Assembly (NCBI GenBank): GCA_018901315.1
Contig: JAHIFA010000037.1
Coordinates: 1-8,129 of the forward strand
Length of the DNA stretch: 8,129 nt
Direction of reading: 5' to 3'
DNA from: Nanobdellota archaeon
GTDB taxonomy: Archaea > Nanobdellota > Nanobdellia > Woesearchaeales > CG1-02-33-12
Shown: in pieces, positions 6,013 through 8,129 of the stretch
Numbering within the stretch: the stretch's first letter is position 1
Layout of the letters: every line of letters starts with the position of its first letter
The notes under the pieces: generated by a model
The model's database searches: none
What the model was told of the DNA's origin: nothing
The model's input: only the letters and a program-made list of their open reading frames with translations
Program-made: the position numbers and the translations under genes

Positions 6013-6537
6013 ATGGCAAAACATGACCTTCCAACTGAAATTATCAAATTTAAGGGAATTTTTGATATGGAGCTTCTTTATAAAACTATGAGAAACTGGC
6101 TTACAAGAAGAGGCTATTATTTTGAAGAGCCCACTTACAAAAGCAAGCCAAATCCATTGGGTGGAAAAGAGGATGAAATTACCTGGAAGTCTTATAGAAA
6201 GGAAACAGATTATTTTAAATTCTGGATAATTATTGATTTTCATACATGGGAGCGCAAGGATATTGAGGTTATTGAAAAAGGCAAGAAGAAAAAAATGAAC
6301 CAGGCAAGAATGACTATATACATTAATAGTTATGTTGAGTCAGACTGGCAAGGGCGCTGGAACAAGAGCCCTTTTTTGATATGGCTAAATAACATTTATG
6401 AAAAATACATTATCAAGCCGGAAATTGATAATATATATACTGACAAATTATATTATTATGTCCTTAAACTGCATAATATTACAAAAGAATGCTTGGGCAT
6501 GGAAGCAAAAGGTTCAGAATATGGGGATGTGTGGTAA
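6013..6537 (+). CDS. Tandem paralog 2: small protein of unknown function (174 aa)
   Basis: Second copy of the family. The N-terminal signature occupies residues 15-35 (GIFD, LLY, NW, RRGY), followed by EITWKSYRKETDYFKF (55-70), KDIE at 82-85, and D-W-x(3)-W at 111-116. The C-terminal half is helical with many Tyr and Ile. Spacing between the motifs matches the other copies, but overall identity by eye is low, so the duplication is old or the copies have specialised. The middle of the protein is strongly basic (GKKKKM, 90-95). There is no signal peptide, membrane span or recognisable catalytic motif. It has its own leaderless promoter, 39 bases after paralog 1. Its final Trp codon plus stop (TGGTAA) forms the likely ribosome site of paralog 3, so those two are probably co-translated. 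Binding of a nucleic acid, lipid or protein partner is possible but unproven. Confidence 0.9.
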   Translation: MAKHDLPTEIIKFKGIFDMELLYKTMRNWLTRRGYYFEEPTYKSKPNPLGGKEDEITWKSYRKETDYFKFWIIIDFHTWERKDIEVIEKGKKKKMNQARMTIYINSYVESDWQGRWNKSPFLIWLNNIYEKYIIKPEIDNIYTDKLYYYVLKLHNITKECLGMEAKGSEYGDVW

Positions 6538-6542
6538 AAATG
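6533..6542 (+). promoter_or_regulatory. Stop-embedded coupling junction GGTAAAAATG
   Basis: The TGG-TAA end of paralog 2 is followed after two bases by the ATG of paralog 3. The ten bases are identical to the junction at 648-657 on the minus strand. With no TATA in front of paralog 3, coupling is the simplest reading. It favours ATG 6540 over the upstream in-frame ATG at 6489. Confidence 0.5.
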
Positions 6543-7040
6543 GCTGAAAGAGAGCAAATTATTGATGAGTTAAGGCTGGATTATGAGGGTCTTTTTGATG
6601 TGAATGACCTTTATCTGGCAATAGACAAATGGTTCAGGGATAAAGGCTATGACAAAAGAGAGCTAAAGAATATAGAGCATGTAAAGCCAGAGGGGAAATT
6701 CGTTGAGCTCTGGATAATGCCATGGAAGAAAATTACAGACTATGCTAAGATAGAGATAAAGATAAGAATACAGATGTTTGACATAAAAGAAGTAGAGGTT
6801 GAAAAGGATAAGCATAAGGTAAAGCTAAACCAGGGCAGGATACAGATGGTTTTTGATGGGTATCTCACAACAGATTATGAAAATAAGTGGGAAGGAAAGC
6901 CAACTTATGTTTTTTTGAGAACAATATTTGACAAATTTGTCTATAAAGGCTATACTGCAAAATTTCAAAGCCAGGTTGCAGAAGATGTTAACCACCTCCA
7001 TACAACAATTAAGTCATTCTTAAACCTTTACAGGTTTTAA
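6540..7040 (+). CDS. Tandem paralog 3: small protein of unknown function (166 aa)
   Basis: Third copy of the family. It carries the N-terminal signature at residues 17-37 (GLFD, LY, KW, KGY), ELWIMPWKKITDYAKIEI at 56-73, KEVE at 83-86, and D-Y-x(3)-W at 112-117, again 29 residues after KEVE. A helical C-terminal part (about 125-164) follows. The frame is open back to an ATG at 6489, but that would overlap paralog 2 by 49 bases. I chose ATG 6540 because MAEREQ resembles the MA- starts of the sisters and because it fits the stop-start junction. This copy has no promoter of its own and depends on the paralog 2 transcript. It is the shortest copy, with a highly charged N-terminus, and lacks the acidic tail of paralog 1. 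It is followed after three bases by the YkgJ-like gene. Confidence 0.9.
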   Translation: MAEREQIIDELRLDYEGLFDVNDLYLAIDKWFRDKGYDKRELKNIEHVKPEGKFVELWIMPWKKITDYAKIEIKIRIQMFDIKEVEVEKDKHKVKLNQGRIQMVFDGYLTTDYENKWEGKPTYVFLRTIFDKFVYKGYTAKFQSQVAEDVNHLHTTIKSFLNLYRF

Positions 7041-7043
7041 TAA

Positions 7044-7760
7044 ATGAAAGCAAGCTTTAACTGCAGGAATTGCGGAAAATGCTGCAGTGCATTCTATGCC
7101 CAGATAAATCTTACAATTGGAGATTTAATAAGGATTTCTAATTTTTTAGAAAAGCCAGCCAGTTATATTCTTAAAAATTTTGTTGGAATAAATCCATTTG
7201 GGGATCCAGAAAACCCAACAAAGTTCAGTTATGAGATGGGGATTAACATGCCCTGCCTGTTGCGCAAAAATGAAAAATGCTCTGTTTATGATGCAAGGCC
7301 ATTAAACTGCCGCTTATTTCCATACTGGGTTTTGGTCCAGGATTTTGTATTCAACAAGAAAGAAATGATTGATGCTTCATACAAATGCATGAATAATCTT
7401 GGATTAAAAAGGGGTAATCTAAGGAAATACTCTGATTATTCTAAATTAGTGGGAAATATACTGATTCAGGAGGCCTCTCTTACAGATAATATACTTTTCA
7501 AACTAAACATTAAGCATTCAATAGATTTATCCAAAAACAAGAATTATCAAGAGATAGTTTCTAAATACAAAAACAGAAAAACTAACAATAATTTAAAACA
7601 GCTTGAAACAGAGAAAATAAGATTGGCTAAAAAAATATTTGGAAAGCTTAAAGATTCAGATATAAAGGTGATTGAAGATGAGGCCAAGAAGCCCTTTTTA
7701 CTGAAAATAGTTGAAAACAACACCAAAAGATTAAATGAAGCAGAGGATATTCTTGTTTAA
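7044..7760 (+). CDS. YkgJ-like CxxCxxCC cysteine-cluster protein
   Basis: A member of the YkgJ/CxxCxxCC family (putative zinc- or iron-chelating domain). Family members bind metal, probably as an Fe-S or zinc cluster, and their biochemical role is mostly unknown. The cluster motif C-x2-C-x2-C-C stands at residues 7, 10, 13 and 14, right at the N-terminus. It is followed by PC at 70-71, C79, the family signature VYDARPLNCRLFPY (81-94) with C89, and C115. The domain ends near residue 120. Residues about 125-238 form an additional Lys/Glu-rich helical tail without cysteines, longer than the minimal domain. The ATG (7044) lies three bases after the stop of paralog 3 (TAATAAATG), so the gene is probably the last of the paralog operon. 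A T-rich run follows. A role with the paralogs is inferred from this arrangement only. Confidence 0.92.
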   Translation: MKASFNCRNCGKCCSAFYAQINLTIGDLIRISNFLEKPASYILKNFVGINPFGDPENPTKFSYEMGINMPCLLRKNEKCSVYDARPLNCRLFPYWVLVQDFVFNKKEMIDASYKCMNNLGLKRGNLRKYSDYSKLVGNILIQEASLTDNILFKLNIKHSIDLSKNKNYQEIVSKYKNRKTNNNLKQLETEKIRLAKKIFGKLKDSDIKVIEDEAKKPFLLKIVENNTKRLNEAEDILV

Positions 7761-7765
7761 CTATA

Positions 7766-7787
7766 TTTATTTTAATTATTCTTTTTT
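7766..7787 (+). terminator. T-rich terminator after the paralog/YkgJ operon
   Basis: After the stop at 7758-7760 the DNA becomes T-rich and ends in six consecutive T (7782-7787), fitting an archaeal T-tract terminator. The next gene has its own promoter 25 bases further on. Confidence 0.5.
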
Positions 7788-7811
7788 AACCACTTCATCG
7801 TAACAAATAAC

Positions 7812-7826
7812 CAAAAGATTTATATA
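7812..7826 (+). promoter_or_regulatory. BRE/TATA promoter of the last gene
   Basis: CAAAAGA precedes TTTATATA (7819-7826). The TATA centre is about 38 bases before ATG 7861, predicting a start near 7848 and a leader of about 12 bases. The first 12 bases equal those of the hisS promoter. Confidence 0.6.
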
Positions 7827-7843
7827 TAAGTTCATATTATAAC

Positions 7844-7853
7844 CCTTATAAGG
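7844..7853 (+). other. Palindrome CCTTATAAGG at the predicted transcription start
   Basis: A perfect 10-base palindrome lies where transcription of the last gene should begin and also supplies AAGGT, a weak ribosome-site match 6 bases before the ATG. It could be an operator, but such short AT-rich palindromes also arise by chance. Confidence 0.25.
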
Positions 7854-7860
7854 TATTAAA

Positions 7861-8129
7861 ATGTATAAAAATCAAGCTCAAAATGATATACAAAAACAAC
7901 CCTATATTTCCTTACAAAAATTAGGAGAAAATAAGTTTGTTAGAGGTATAACAAACCTTATAGGATGTGCTGCAGTAATTATTGGAGCATATAAAATAGC
8001 AAAAACTGTCTCATCTTATTCCCCTGAGGTTGATGCAGCTGAACTACAAAAAAACCTAAATAACACCAAATCCATTGAATGTATTTTGAGTGAGGTTGAT
8101 GTTAAGGATATGAAAGAAGAGTTCTGGCC
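7861..8129 (+). CDS. Small single-span membrane protein, N-terminal part (cut by window edge)
   Basis: The frame opens at ATG 7861 and remains open for 89 codons to the window edge. It is not in any family I can name. The N-terminus (1-28) is polar and rich in Gln and Asn. A short hydrophobic segment follows (about residues 29-44, GITNLIGCAAVIIGAY), flanked by Arg28 and by Lys45/Lys48, and then a polar, charged stretch. This fits a single membrane anchor; the orientation is uncertain, since positive charges stand on both sides, and the segment is short for a full span. It carries its own BRE/TATA and lies after a T-tract, so it is a separate transcript from the paralog operon. The BRE/TATA and the open frame support a real gene, but the length and the C-terminal domain are unknown. 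Confidence 0.72.
   Translation, partial: MYKNQAQNDIQKQPYISLQKLGENKFVRGITNLIGCAAVIIGAYKIAKTVSSYSPEVDAAELQKNLNNTKSIECILSEVDVKDMKEEFW

Noticed and set aside
6489..6539. 17-residue N-terminal extension of paralog 3 to an ATG at 6489
   Set aside because: It would overlap paralog 2 by 49 bases and has no counterpart in the sister proteins, while ATG 6540 gives a matching MA- start and a coupled junction.
1..8129. Mobile element, prophage, CRISPR or tRNA-linked integration
   Set aside because: I saw no transposase, integrase, terminal inverted repeats, regular spaced repeats or tRNA cloverleaf. Housekeeping genes in the middle and uniform AT-rich composition argue for ordinary chromosome.

Overview
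The window looks archaeal and fits a DPANN lineage of the Woesearchaeota/Pacearchaeota type. This is an inference from the sequence, not a database placement. The DNA is AT-rich. Genes start behind archaeal BRE/TATA elements placed for leaderless transcripts. The histidyl-tRNA synthetase and the Obg-family GTPase have archaeal-type sequences. Several of the unknown proteins resemble compact conserved hypotheticals that I associate with DPANN genomes.

Layout. The left half (1-3963) is read leftwards. A YchF-related GTPase (2758-3963) comes first, then a tight three-gene unit: a 474-aa helical protein of unknown function (TTG start), a 207-aa charged coiled-coil protein, and the N-terminal part of a protein with features of an endonuclease IV/xylose isomerase-like TIM barrel, which runs off the left edge. 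The right half (4055-8129) is read rightwards. It holds hisS, three tandem diverged copies of one small protein family (190, 174 and 166 aa), a YkgJ-like CxxCxxCC metal-cluster protein, and the start of a small single-membrane-span protein cut by the right edge. A 91-bp divergent promoter region separates ychF-like and hisS.

How the genes may work together. hisS and the GTPase serve translation. The other genes form two units of unknown role: the 474-aa/207-aa/TIM-barrel operon, and the three-paralog plus YkgJ operon. The promoters of paralogs 1 and 2 are clear copies: 28 of 39 bases identical, with every element at the same distance from the ATG. The promoter in front of the 474-aa gene shares their BRE/TATA core (15 of 18 bases), so the two units may be expressed together. 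Gene junctions inside both units put the upstream stop codon inside a GGTAA sequence directly before the next ATG; one 10-base junction is identical in the two units.

I saw no tRNA, rRNA, CRISPR array, insertion sequence or integrase. No stretch over 300 bp lacks a gene. The best candidates for undescribed biology are the paralog cassette and the TIM-barrel operon. Their functions cannot be read from this sequence alone.
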